Assembly (NCBI GenBank): GCA_033961575.1
Contig: CM066738.1
Location: forward strand, 65,943,478 to 66,007,477
Reading direction: 5' to 3'
Source of the DNA: Aselliscus stoliczkanus
Taxonomy: Eukaryota > Chordata > Mammalia > Chiroptera > Hipposideridae
DNA: 64,000 bases
The notes below the pieces were generated by a model. The model ran no database searches. It was not told where the DNA came from and worked only from the letters and a program-made list of their open reading frames with translations. Every line of letters starts with the position of its first letter. Position 1 is the stretch's first letter. The position numbers and the translations under genes are program-made. Below are positions 36,168-47,737 of the stretch, piece by piece.

Positions 36168-39100
36168 TGTAGCCATCATAGTTATTTGTTTTCTATATGT
36201 TTCCCATGTAAAGTAAAAGAAAATTATAACTAGATATACAGTTGAAATCATAACTTCTGGCCTGAGTGAAACAATTAATGGATGGGAACATTATCCTTTT
36301 CCTAGCCCTGCCTCCAATCTCTACCTTGCCTTGATCAGACTATTGTCACACTCATGAAGGTTTAATCTCTCAAGGTCAAGGATCATCATCATCATTGCTA
36401 AGGGAGTTTCACCATCTCTCAAACTCAGGAATGTTTACATGGTAGTAGAATTTCACCTTTAGGTGGAGGGTACGAATTGTGCAGGCAAGCCCTACATTTG
36501 ATAAGAAATATAGAGTAAAATCTTTTGACAAGATTTGTTTCATATAATTTATTTTCCATGGGGATGAAAACAATCAATACATAGTATTGACCAGAGAAAA
36601 GAGATATTCCTAGTTTTGGAAAGCCCTGGGACACCTTGACATTTTCTTATGTACTCTTTTGGTTTGCCTTTTAGTTTTAGTTATGGTATATTTTGACAGA
36701 AATATTTTAATTTTAATTTTGTCATATCACTTCTCCTTTGATCCATTGCTTTTATGTTTAGAAACCCTAAGAAACTCCTAATACTGCCATCTAGGGGTCT
36801 TAACAGAGCCAGAGACTCTAGCATACTGCACCCTCTATTTTACCCCTGAAAGTGCTTGTCAACTGTAGCTGTTGTAAACAACAGAAACCAACTTTGGTTA
36901 ACTTAAGCAGAAAATAAATTTATTGTGAAGATATCCAATAATGGAAGAAAATCCAGTAATGGAAGTCTTGAGAACCAGGCTTATAAAATTGGCAGGAACC
37001 AAGGGAAGCTGGGCAGCTACAGCTGGAATCATAGCCCAAATATGGCACTGGCTTAGTTTGTTTATTAACACAGGCACTGAGTCACAACCTCTGTCAATGC
37101 TATCCTTGGGCTCTCAGTCATCCATATTCTCTAGTTTAATAATAAAACATATGTGGAAATTTACATTTTAGAGTTAAAAACTATTGACGATTTATGTTTA
37201 CAATTATACCAACTACTGTTTTTCAAATTGTCATACCTCTCTATTCCTGGCCACCCACCCTTGCCTGAATTGTCAAATTAGAGCATACAAAAAAATATAT
37301 TAGAGCAGACAGAAAATGGTACCTTTAGGCATGAATATTGGGAGTCCTTTCCTCTCCTATTAGTGCTTAGGCGATATCATATGTTGGAATATTTAATGTT
37401 TACAATATACCTCATGTCCTACTTGTCATTTAAACTGCTCCCTGTGCTTTAAAGAATTTCTCAAGGTGGCTGCACCTTTCTGTGACTTACTTAGGGTGGA
37501 GCATGGGACATGGAGTTAGCTGAACTTAGTGGCCTATGAGTGGCCCTTTTATAGGGGCAAGGAAAGGAGAGTCTGCTCCTTCTTTGGCCTCTTTTCTTCT
37601 TTCTTCCCAAGGCAAAGCCTTGTCCCCCACATATGGTTTGAATACTGGAGAACCACAAGGGAAAAAATCTTCCCCAGAACACTTGGCTTGCCTCCAAAAT
37701 CCTCATATCCTTAACATCTGGGGCAAGTGACTGCACTCCTCTTCAGCGTTATGAACCACAGACCAGGGAAGGGGTGAGGTCAACATCCATTTTGTCCTTG
37801 CTACCACTTCAAAACCTTTTTCCTTCTCTCATGTTGGACCTCCTTTGGGCCTTCAGCAATGTGGCTAGACTACCCTCTACACCATTTTAGTTGGGGTTAT
37901 TTACTAATTTGCCCCTCCTCCACATTTATTAAAAATGTCTTATGGCTCACCACCCTGTTCACTGTTTCTAGTTCTACTTTTGTCCTGAGTAGTGACTTTA
38001 ATATATTTATGCACTGATCATCTAACACTATGACTTTATGATTAAAGTTGATCTTACAGCAGAATTCACAGTATAAATTGACAGACAATTCCAATTTAAT
38101 TAATATGTTACACTGAATTTATAATCTATTCCTTCCAAATCTGCCTCTATTCCTGAATTCTCTTAGTTAATAGCATCACTTTCCTCAAAGTTTTCTAAGC
38201 CAGAAATCAGTGAGTCATCCTGAATCCTCTCCCATTCTGAGCACTTCATACACAACCTAGTTATTGTAGACACCACCTCCTTAAAGTCTCTTGAGTCCAT
38301 TTCATGTTTCCAATTGTCTTATCATTGCCTTAGTACAAGTTTAGGTTTCTTTTCATGGGGATATCTGCAATATCCTTCTAACTGGTTTCTATTTAAAAAA
38401 TGCATTCTCTTCAGTCTATCCCCACATGCCAAAAGAATCTTACTAAAACAATTCTGATCATCTCATTTCTCTGCTGAAATCCTGTTGTGGCCCTCTTTGC
38501 TCTCAGAATAAATTTAATTTAATCCCTTTAAGAAAAAAGTCTATTCTTGACTTTTGTCTATTTCTGTAATTCAACTACTGTGTCTTTTTGTAAGGTTTAT
38601 TTTGCTCCAGAAAAACTTCAGAGTTCTTCAGATTGGTCTTCTTTCTATTCTCTCTACTTTTTTCCCATATTCATTCCTATTGATGTTTTTAAACTCAAGT
38701 TGATTGTCAAGTGTCATATTTGTAGATTTTTACAATGGACTTGTGATCCAACTCAGGGCAATCAGTCATTGTCTGAGACTTTCCTTCTGGAGGAGCAGGA
38801 AAGACCATCTTTTGCTTTTCATGTCAGGATGCTGTAAAGATGTAAACCTGGGGCTCCTATCACTTCATGGGTACTCCTTGACAGAGAGAATGAGACCAAC
38901 ATCTAGAGAGAAGCAGAGCTCAGAGTGGGAAGAAGAGAGTACGAGAAAGAGTGAGAAAGCAAGTCTTGCTGACATTGGGCTCTGGCTCTAGTGTAGTTAG
39001 TAATCTATTACGGTCCTTTCCACTTATTAGCTGATAAATCCAGTTCCCCTTTTTCTTTCACTTCAGTTATATTGATTTAGCTTTTATCACTCCAGACAAA

Positions 39101-39315
39101 AAGAGTCCATGGAGATGCAGTATATTTATAAATTTAGTCTTTACTATTTTGGCTCTGGCTGCACATAGTATAATTTTGACAGATGATTTTCATGGGAAAC
39201 TTACAGGTTTGTTTGTATTTTTTTTTTGCTGTTGTTTAAATCTAAATAAAGCAGGTTATATTTACAGGGTAGTTTAAACTTTGCCTGAATTAGCACTGGG
39301 AATTGACAGAGGGAA
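36168..39315. other. Intergenic, mostly unique
   Basis: No gene was recognised. Short open frames at 36941-37171, 37491-37736 and 38547-38991 lack domains and start contexts and are not called. No young repeat was seen. Confidence 0.5.
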
Positions 39316-39979
39316 AATGTAAGATTTTTGAGACTTCCAGTAATATGGCAGAATAGACAGACGCTGTGCTAACTGCCTCCCAGGATCACACCAAAATTAC
39401 AAGCAAATTATACAGCATTCAAACCTGGAGGTCCCTGGAACAGTGGATGAACAGAACCACTAAACGAAGAACTTAAAGTGGAGGCCGCATAGGGTCTTGT
39501 AGGACGGGCAGAGACAAGAGAGGGCGAACCTCATGAGGGAAGCCCCAGCTGTGGGGAGGCTTCTCTGGTTGGGGGAGAGACCCTCCGGCCGCACACCAAA
39601 CTCACCAGCGCAGAGCTCCTTTGCCGGGAAGAGAAGTTCTAAGATAGCTGGCAGTAAATTAGTGAGGACTCTCTTTGCTCAGCTCTGTGAGGCTGAGAAT
39701 GGCTGGAGAATCAGTGGGGCCAGCGCACAGGCTTGCTCACCGGTGATCACTTACCTGGTTACTGGTGGAGAGAATGGCTGTGTGAGCTGGACCCAGGAGC
39801 CTGCGGGAACAGACTGAACTGAGCACCTTTGGTGCAAAGGTTGGAGGTTTTGGGACTATTGTTCCCCTGGTGTGGAGCCTGCACACAAGTGGTGTAAGGA
39901 GGTCGCCATTTTGTCAGGGTTGGTCCCTCCCACAGAGGATCAGGTCTGGGACCTCATTGGTCTGGTGAAATTGGCGCAG

Positions 39980-40262
39980 AAGTACGTGTGTGCACGCGTG
40001 CATGCGGCCTTGGATCCCCACCCTCCGCCCAGCTTATACTGCATTGCCAGGGAAATGCTGGGCGAGTGCTCTCCGGCTCCAACAGGCTGCTCACTGAGAC
40101 CCGGGAGTGCGCGAGCTGCCTCGGATCCCCAACGTCCTCACGGCTTGTGCTGCGTTGCCAGGGAAATGCCTGGTGGGTGTGCTCCGGCTCCAACAGGCTG
40201 CTCACTGAGACGTGGGAATGAGCAAGCCACCTCCGGTCCCCACTCTCTGCACTGTGCTTTCA
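39980..40262 (+). repeat. Tandem 5' UTR monomers of L1 E
   Basis: Two and a half units of about 111 bp are present. TGCATTGCCAGGGAAATGCT at 40040 recurs as TGCGTTGCCAGGGAAATGCC near 40151. CTCCGGCTCCAACAGGCTGC occurs twice, as does CTCACTGAGAC. The units match those in L1 C and L1 F. Confidence 0.8.
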
Positions 40263-40437
40263 GAGTTGCCAGGCTGGTGATTGGTTGTCAGGCTGCTTGA
40301 CCTCATCTGCAAGGGGCTGATTGGGACAGGCTGAGACTGGGAATTTTCCTAGGAGTGTTGGGCCGTGAGTTGTGTGACTGCGTGATCCAGCCAGGGCTCT
40401 CCTGGTAATCTCTCTAATACACCAAAGCAATCCTAGA

Positions 40438-41373
40438 GTGACAGCCAGAATGGAGAAACAAAGAAACATGTCACAAGTAAAAGATCAGAAGAAACCCCCA
40501 GAAATGGAACCAAATGAAACAGAGGGATCCAACCTTTCAGAGACAGAGTTTAGAACACTGATGATAAGAATGTTTAACAAACTTAGTGAGGACATAAGGA
40601 AGGATAGAGAAATCATAAAAAACAACCAGTTAGAACTAAAGAATACAATAACTGAAATGAAGAACACACTCGAAGGAATCACCAGTAGAGTAGATGAAAC
40701 AGAGGAGCGGATCAGCGATTTGGAAGATAAAATAGCAGAAATCACCCAGTTGGCACAACAAAAAGACCAAAGAATAAAAAACAATGAAAATAGTTTAAGA
40801 GCCCTATGGGACAAGATGAATCGCAACCAACTTCGACTCATAGGAATACCAAAAGGAGAAGAGAAGAAACAAGGGGTCGAGAATGTATTTGAAAAAATAA
40901 TGACTGAAAACTTCCCTACCCTGGTGAAGGAAATCAACATACATGCCCAGTAAGTAAACAGGGTTCCAAACAAGCTGAACCCAAACAGGTCCACACCAAG
41001 ACACATCATAGTTAAAATGGCAAAGGTTAAAGACAGAGACAGAATCCTAGAGGCTGCAAAAGAAAGACAGCAGGTTACATACAAAGGAACTCCTGTTAGA
41101 CTAACAGCTGACTTGACTACAGAAACTCTACAGGCCAGAAGGGAGTGGCAGGAGATATTCAAAGTGACACAAAATAAAGGCCTACAACCAAGATTGCTCT
41201 ACCCAGCACGGCTATCACTTAAAATTGAAGGAGAAATAAAGAGCTTCTCAGAAAATAATAAACTTAAGGAATTCATTACCACCAAGCCAGCATTGCAAGA
41301 AAGTGAAAAGGGCTTTTTTAAACAAAAGAAAGGGGTAAACAAGCTAACCCAGGAAGATCAGGAATACAAATAA
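40438..41373 (+). pseudogene. L1 E ORF1, one premature stop
   Basis: The ORF1 frame is continuous from about 40438 to the TAA ending at 41373, except for one in-frame TAA at 40951-40953. There L1 F has GAA in the sequence CCCAGGAAGTG. Regions in order are: a polar start (MSQVKDQKKPPEME), a long coiled coil (about residues 40-130), the RRM beginning LRLIGIPKGEE, the basic IIVKMAKVKDRDRILEAAKERQ segment (seen in part) and a C-terminal domain. The product would be truncated in the RRM. Confidence 0.88.
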
Positions 41374-42686
41374 CAAAATGGCAATACATATGCACCTATC
41401 AATAACCATTTTAAATATGAATGGGCTAAATGCTCCAATCAAAAGACAGAGAGTGGCTGAGTGGATAAGAAAATAGAACACATGTATATGCTGTTTACAG
41501 ATGGAATAATATATTTCATGCAAAAGGAAATGAGAAAGAAAAGTGGAGTACCAATACTTATTTTGGACAAAATAGACTTTAAAATGACTACACTAAAAGA
41601 CAAAGAAGGGCACTATAACCCTAATAAACATCTATGCACCCAACATAGGAACTCCTAATTACATATAACAGATTTTGACAGACATAAAGACAGAGATCAA
41701 CAGTAACACTATCATAGTAGGGGAATTCAACACCCCATTGTCACCAATGGACAGACCCTTTAGACAGAAAATCAACACAGAAAGAGGGGCTTTAAATGAC
41801 ACGTTAAACCAGCTGGACTTCATCGATATTTTTAGAGCATTTCACCCTGAGAAAACAGAATATACATTCTTCTCAAGTATACATGGGACATTTTCCAATA
41901 CAGACCATGTTAGGCCACAAAACAAGTCTCAGTAAATTTAAGAAGATTGAAGTCATATCAAGCAGATATAAAGGAAAAACTGGTGGTTGCTGTCTGGGAG
42001 GGAGTGGGGAAAAGGGCGAGGGGGAAGGTTTTGGACAGCATAGATGGGACTACAATGTTGCTGGAGGGATATGGGGGCGGTTCTGGGAATGTAATTTTTA
42101 ATGTTATGAAGAGACTATTATGTTGCATGAAATAAGTCAGTTGGAGAAAGACAAGTACCATATGATCTCACTTATATGTGGAATCTGAAAAACTGAATGA
42201 ACGATCCAAGTAAACAGACTCATAGATATAGAGGAAAAACTGAGGGTTGCTAGTTGGCAGTGGGGTGGGGATAAAGGGGAAGAGGAAGGGATTAGACAGC
42301 ATAAATAGACAACTACAATATTGCCACAGGGATATGAAACACAGTTTGGGGAATATAATAATGTTGTAAAAATTTTGGATGGAGTAGAGGCTTGATCACT
42401 GCACTGTACACTTGAAGCTGGTATTGTATAATATTGTATGCCAACTGTAACTGAATATATAGATAGTCACGGGATGAGGAGTATACTGTGGAAGGGAGTC
42501 AAAGGAATTGTAATGGATATGTATGATATGGGGGGGAGTGGGGTGGAGAAGTGGGGGAGGGGGGTTGTCTCTTTGGGGGGGTAAAGAGTATAATTATTGC
42601 ATTGTGTTGTACACCTGAAACTAATTTAAAAAATGGAAAAAAGAATGTAAGATTTTTTTTTGAAAGTTTATTTGTAATCATATCAT

Positions 42687-42863
42687 TTAATCCAATGGTT
42701 CTTAACTCTGGTTGTACACTACAGTCATCTGAGGAATTTTAAATAACAGATGCCTGGGATCCTCCCAGACAAAGTAATTCAGAATCTCTGGGGCTAGAAG
42801 CCACTGGTATTCATGAAAGTTTCTCAGTTTTCAGCTTTCAGCAAGGGTTGAGAAACATTGCTA
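42687..42863 (+). mobile_element. MER5A-type hAT fossil
   Basis: It starts AATGGTTCTTAACTCTGGTTG, includes GATGCCTGGGATCCTCCCAG and CAGAATCTCTGGGGCTAGAAG, and ends in the complementary AAGGGTTGAGAAACATTGCT. The terminal inverted repeats and the central GCCTGGG/CAGAATCTCTGGGG order fit MER5A, a non-autonomous Charlie (hAT) element of placental age. Confidence 0.75.
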
Positions 42864-42949
42864 TAACCTAATGTTTTTCTATGTTCCTTGAAGAATGCAG
42901 GTTACCTACACATGTCTTTTTTTTTTTTTCATCTCTTTTTCTCATTGTA

Positions 42950-43028
42950 TTGGATTGTCGGGAAAGTCATGACGTATTTTTTCTGTTTTTCGTTGTAAAA
43001 GTGCTTCATGACTTTTCCGACAACCTAA
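42950..43028. mobile_element. 79-bp mariner-type MITE
   Basis: The 79-bp palindrome-like element has 23-bp terminal inverted repeats: TTGGATTGTCGGGAAAGTCA at the left and the complement of TTAGGTTGTCGGAAAAGTCA at the right, differing at three positions over 23 bp. TA dinucleotides flank it at 42948-42949 and 43029-43030, as expected for Tc1/mariner insertion. Size and organisation resemble the primate MADE1 MITE, although the TIR sequence differs. The low divergence between arms suggests a fairly recent insertion. Confidence 0.88.
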
Positions 43029-43557
43029 TAATTTTCCCTGTAGTGAGTATAACATTAGAAACCAAGTTGCTGACTTTCATACTGTTTTATAGGTTGGGAT
43101 TTCTGTAGAACTGGTCAGGGACATATGATTAGGCACTACTCACCTTTAGTTTTAAATTTAATAATGTGGCTGTAAAAGCAAATCTTTATACATTAAGTTA
43201 CTCCAAGTTGTCTTGCTTAGATTTATATTTATTCAGACTTATCTTAATAAGAGCTTTATTTAAGGAAGTGACACTAGAAGTAAGAAGATAACTTTCAATA
43301 GTAAAACTGATGCAAAAGGAAACCATTAGAATGATATATAAAATAAACACAACTTAATATAGAGAACAAAAAGATTCTTTATATTCAGATGTGCATTTTG
43401 GTCTATTTATCTTAAGAACTCAACAACACTCCCATGCTAAAAGCAGTTGCTGTCCAAGATTAAAAGCCTATTTAGTTTTTGATGATGTATCTGATTAAAG
43501 GAGCACATATTTTTCTTAATTCTCAGTTTATGACATCTGCCAGTTGCCTTTAGGTGT

Positions 43558-43591
<34 letters not shown>

Positions 43592-45119
43592 ATTTGTTTT
43601 GTTTTACTTTAATTGTAATAACAGTTAAATAAATTTATAGGAAATAATAGATAGCAAGAAAACAATGTTAGATATATGTAGAAATTAATTAAATTTGCTT
43701 AATTAATCATATAGGAATTTAACAGAATGGCTTATTCGTGCGTGGCATTGCCCAAAAGCCTGAGAGGGATATAATCCTGATCATGTGGAATTTGCAATCT
43801 AATTAGAGAGATAAGGCAAGGCAGAAAAACTAAATAAACTTGTGGGGAGTACTTTATTCAATGCCAGTCTGAATAGTAACTACAATAAGTACTGCATCTC
43901 AGATAAGGAAGATATGCACAAAATAAGCTTCCTAAAAGATGTGAAATGAGAAAGTCTTTTTTATCTTTCTCTGTATTTCAATACCCTGTGGTGGGTTTTT
44001 AATTTCATGTTTTACAAGATCCAAATCACAAGCAAGTTCTTTTTGTTTTTGTTCACAATCTATCCTTTATAGAGTGTTGTTTAGAAAATCCTATATTGGG
44101 TATGTGTGTATATGTGTGTGTGGTGGGGGGCGGGGGTGAGCCGACAGATTATCTAAAGCTTTCCAAATTTTAAAATGCATAGGTTTAATTTTAAAACTTT
44201 GGATTGGACTTTGTTTATTCTGAGTTCAGTAGAGGTATCTTGGCTCCTAGCATGGAGAACTGGTAGTGAGTGACAGGGCTCAGTTCCAGAGTCTTTGAGG
44301 AATATCAAATTCTTTTAACCTGGGTGCTTTCATTAGTTTATTGACAAGTAGACAGATATTTTGGTCTTCTTTAGGAATTTCCAGTTACCCTTCCTAATTT
44401 GTCTTACCTTTGCTGGGGTGTGGTAACAACCTGAGGTGTCTAATTATTTGTGAGGTATATTCCAAGTAATGAATAATTAGCTTTCCCTACACATTGGAGT
44501 ACTTATCTCACACAGATGGTACAGTCACACATTACAGTTCTGAAGTTGAAGAAAGAGGGATGAAATGTGGTGACAAATTGCACATGTCGAACATCCTAGG
44601 TGCTTGTGGGAGATGTATCTTAAATGGAAACATCATTTGTCATAGGTGTCTTGGTGGAAAAAAACGATACAAAATAATTGCTCTAGTATAAGGACAGAGC
44701 TGTTTATCTCTGGTTTCATCTTTCCTCATTGGGAAAGAATGGTTTTCTATTTTTTGTCTGGGTCTCAAAACCACTTTTTGATGGCTGGTCAAAATTGCTT
44801 TCCTTTCAGCCACTTGAACTCCAACTCAATTAGACTCTCTCTCCTCAGGCACCTAACCTTTATTATAAAAAATCACCTAAGATGCCCTCGGTGTTTAATA
44901 CGGCACCACCTAATTCTAGTAATTTCTTTTTGTTTTTCTCCTAAAGTTCTCCAGCTTTCTTTACAATTTGCCTCTTTATTTTCACTTTCTGTGCTTTCTA
45001 TTTTGGTTCCTCATCTCAGAATCAACTTCGGTCCATCGTCCCAAATAAATATTAGTGTATCTGCCAACTAATTACATTTCAATCCCTCCAGCCTCAGGTA
45101 GTTTGGGATTTCTCGAATC
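43029..45119. other. Intergenic, mostly unique
   Basis: No gene was recognised. There is a (CA)n tract at 43557-43590 and a TG-rich to G-rich transition at about 44108-44140 (GTGTGTGTGGTGGGGGGCGG). The 141-residue open frame at 44646-45071 has no recognisable domain and is not called. Confidence 0.5.
43557..43590 (+). repeat. (CA)n microsatellite
   Basis: An uninterrupted AC run of about 15 units follows GTGTTA and is followed by CGTATTTG. Confidence 0.97.
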
Positions 45120-45620
45120 TCTCTTGATTTTGGAGAAAATAATTTTTTAATGTTTCCACTGCAATTATTTAATGATTTAACATTAATGGAAACAAACTTC
45201 AGAGGAGCACAAAGCCTCAATGTAAATCTAATTAAGCTTCATGTTACCCTAGTGAAGTAGGGAGAATAAATAAGCAGGGAGGCTACAATCATTTCCTCTG
45301 AAGCCCAATTAAAAACAAAGTTTTAAAATGTTAAACCTGTGCTTATGTCTGCTTGGAGTTCCATTTGAGAAAGAATTATGGCTGCTAATATTATCATTAA
45401 AATATGTGGATGTTTCCATAATCAGAGCCGCATGGAATGGTGCACAGATTTAATGTGGCTTTGGTGTTAACATTTTTCCCAGTGCATTGATTTTAGTACT
45501 GTCCTCTCAAGTGGAAACCAATCAGGAGTGACCTGCCAGAGGACCATTTTCTACACATTTCAGTTGAACTAATATCTGTGGAAGTCCTAAGACCAAAGAA
45601 GAGTTGATGAGTATACCACA
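45120..45620. promoter_or_regulatory. Candidate conserved non-coding element
   Basis: This block carries no recognisable repeat and has an enhancer-like texture. It holds multiple homeodomain-type cores (TAATTAAG-like CTAATTAAGC, CCAATTAAAA, TTATTTAATGATT, ATTAATGG), a CATTTCCTCTG Ets-like site and interspersed GC-containing words such as GAGCCGCATGGAATGGTGC. It resembles developmental enhancers in gene deserts by style only. No alignment could be made. Confidence 0.35.
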
Positions 45621-46189
45621 ATTAAACCTGCCTTGTGAATTGAAGGATGGGGCAAAGGATAATGAATATATGGAAATGATGCTACATGTTTTATGCATGA
45701 AACTTTTGTAATTAAAACAGATCCTGAAGGTAAGTTTGTATATACTAATATAATGATTTCAGAAAAGCAGAATGTGTTATTAAATGTCTACAGGGCCTAT
45801 TTCCCAAACGGAGAATGTGAAAATTTGGCTTGTTTTCCTTCCTTGACAGTTGTTTATCAGAAACTATAGACTGAATGCACAAGCAAACCACACTTGTTAG
45901 GAAATTTTCTTATATTGACCACATATAAGCATATTATACAAATCAGTTCACCCTCAATATATAATTTTCTAATTAGTGTTTTAGAAATAACTTTAACTTC
46001 AACTGCTCAACTAAACACTAATGTTTGTCAAAATGCCTCAATCTTACAAGGGATGCTTTGAAACCTTTAACAATTCAACAGTTATTGCCCATCACAGCTC
46101 AAGGTTGCATAGAAATTGCAACCAGGGCCATCTTAGGATTTAATAATAATAATTGACATCTGCAAAATATATCAAACCCATCGCAGTTT

Positions 46190-46295
46190 GTAAAATATGT
46201 TTACCTTTTTTTATCATTTGATCCTCAAATTAATTCTTTGAGGGAGGAGTAAATATTGTTATTATTTTACAAACGAGGCAAATGGAGGTGAATGA
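46190..46295 (-). mobile_element. MIR fragment
   Basis: The plus strand shows ATCATTTGATCCTCAAATTA and TTATTATTTTACAAACGAGG, the complement of the conserved MIR block (dinucleotide ATAATAAT followed by TGAGGATTAAATGA). It is an ancient, diverged fragment. Confidence 0.65.
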
Positions 46296-46364
46296 CATGT
46301 TCCATAGACTTTCATTTTTAGGTTATGAGTATGGACTCATTACCAATAATCTACTAAATAAATT

Positions 46365-46516
46365 ATTTATTTATTTATTTATTTTAGCTGAGCCATCCTG
46401 CCATCTGTTGGCAGTTCAACAGCAACTCAGCTCGGGCTGGCATCGAACCGCTGTTGCTCAGAGCTCAGCTCACACTCTTGAGCGAGCTCTTAACCAACTG
46501 AGCCACTCGGCTGGCC
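46365..46516 (-). mobile_element. tRNA-derived SINE, GAGCTGAGCTGCC type
   Basis: The SINE is antisense, with an expanded (TTTA)n tail at its left end and the head GGGCCAGCCGAGTGGCTCAG at its right end (minus strand). Perfect 11-bp duplications CTAAATAAATT flank it at 46354-46364 and 46517-46527. Confidence 0.92.
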
Positions 46517-46914
46517 CTAAATAAATTTTTAAATTTGACTAAAATTTTGCTATCACAAAGGAAAATTAATAGGTAACTACAGGACTCTAATGCAATATAT
46601 TGGTGGCTAAAGAGTCTGGCTACTGTGTAGTTCTTGACAAGTTCACAAAACCCTTATTGTACCCTTTCCTATGTGGATAGTTGCAGTTCCCAATATCTAG
46701 GAGAAATGCTAATGTCATCCCTGTTTTCTTGAGTATGGTATTGTTTTTAGTTAGTGCTGTTTTTGCTTTGTATTTTACTATTAATTACTGTTAGAATGTT
46801 GTGAATTGTTTGGTTAAACTTACAGTGTAGGGTGTTGCATATTTGAAACAACTGTGTCCTTGGCCCTTATTTTTCATCACAAGTAAATTTTAAGGTGAAT
46901 TATTACCTTAGGTT

Positions 46915-46953
<39 letters not shown>
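46915..46953 (+). repeat. (CA)n microsatellite
   Basis: An uninterrupted AC run of about 18 units is followed by ATAGATATAGATATATAT. Confidence 0.97.
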
Positions 46954-46959
<6 letters not shown>

Positions 46960-47000
46960 TAGATATATATAACCTTATGATAAATTATGTATCTTATATA

Positions 47001-47567
47001 TGAGGTCAGACAATTGAGTTGGTGAACTCATCCTAGAAAAAGTGCTATATACTTCATTGCTGAATATAATTACAGTCACCTTCGAAGTACTCCCCTTGGG
47101 AAGCTATGCACTGATGCCAGTGCCTAGTCCATCCTTCAAAGCAATTCTGGAACTCTTTTTCTGGACTGGCCATCAGAGCTGTCGTAGTATTATCCTTGAT
47201 GTCCTGAATGTCATACAAATGACTTCTTTCAATATATCCTTTATATTGGGGTAAAGAAAGAAGTCATTGGGAGTCAGATCTGGTGAATAAGGAGAGTGCC
47301 GCAATACAGTTATTTGTTTATTGGCTTAAAACTCTCTCACAGACAGTGCCGTGTGAGCTGGTGCGTTGTCATGATGCAAGAGCCATGAATTGTTGGGGGA
47401 AAGTTCAGGTGGTCTAACTTTTTCATGTAACCTTTTCAACACTTCCAAATAGTAAACTTAGTTAACTTTTGTTCAACTGATACAAATTCATAATGAATAA
47501 TCCCTCTGATATCCAACAATGTTAGCCACATTATTGCAACAAATGTGTGAACGTGTCAGGCCTTGCA
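47001..47567 (-). pseudogene. Mariner transposase remnant (D,D34D), internally deleted element
   Basis: The minus strand encodes recognisable mariner transposase catalytic blocks. LHHDNAPAHT has its Asp codon at 47370-47368. PYSPDLTPNDFF has its final Asp codon at 47265-47263. The codon spacing gives 34 residues between them, which is the mariner D,D34D signature. The left end TGAGGTCAGACAATTGAGTT and the right end (complement TGCAAGGCCTGACACGTTCA) look like related terminal repeats, with TA on both sides (46999-47000 and 47568-47569). A full mariner is about 1.3 kb, so the N-terminal DNA-binding part and first catalytic Asp are lost by internal deletion. The remnant carries small frame changes and is not functional. 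Confidence 0.85.
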
Positions 47568-47610
47568 TATATTATATACCTTATTATATATGTAATTTAC
47601 CTATTATATA

Positions 47611-47737
47611 CAGAGGGTGCCAAAAAATGTATACGCATTTTAACAAAGGAAAAACTCTATTAAAATTGTAATACTCAATACATACCATAACAAAAGATGA
47701 ATACAAGTCATGTGTATACATTTTTTTGGAAGCCCTG
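47611..47737. mobile_element. 127-bp Tc1/mariner-type MITE
   Basis: The terminal inverted repeats are CAGAGGGTGCCAAAAAATGT at the left and the complement of CAGGGCTTCCAAAAAAATGT at the right, followed on both sides by ATAC. TA target dinucleotides adjoin the ends (TATATA at the left, GGTATATA at the right, with one extra G). The interior is AT-rich non-coding sequence, so this is a non-autonomous deletion derivative. Its TIRs are unrelated to those of the neighbouring elements at 42950 and 47001. Confidence 0.75.

Larger units (their letters stand above)
39330..42643 (+). mobile_element. L1 element E, internally deleted, intact ends
   Basis: Perfect 14-bp target duplications AATGTAAGATTTTT lie at 39316-39329 and 42644-42657. 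The element begins GAGACTTCCAGTAATATGGC, a typical L1 start. It has a 5' UTR with tandem units, a nearly complete ORF1 and the first part of ORF2. It then jumps at about 41958 from the endonuclease region (ATCATATCAAG in the homologous F copy) into the 3' UTR. About 150 bp of 3' UTR (41959-42107) is followed by a second, longer 3' UTR copy starting upstream of it, so that part is duplicated. About 3.3 kb including the reverse transcriptase is missing. A G-rich tract lies at 42531-42570. Confidence 0.92.

Noticed and set aside
44646..45071. 141-codon plus-strand frame
   Set aside because: No recognisable family or exon boundary; composition is that of the surrounding non-coding DNA.
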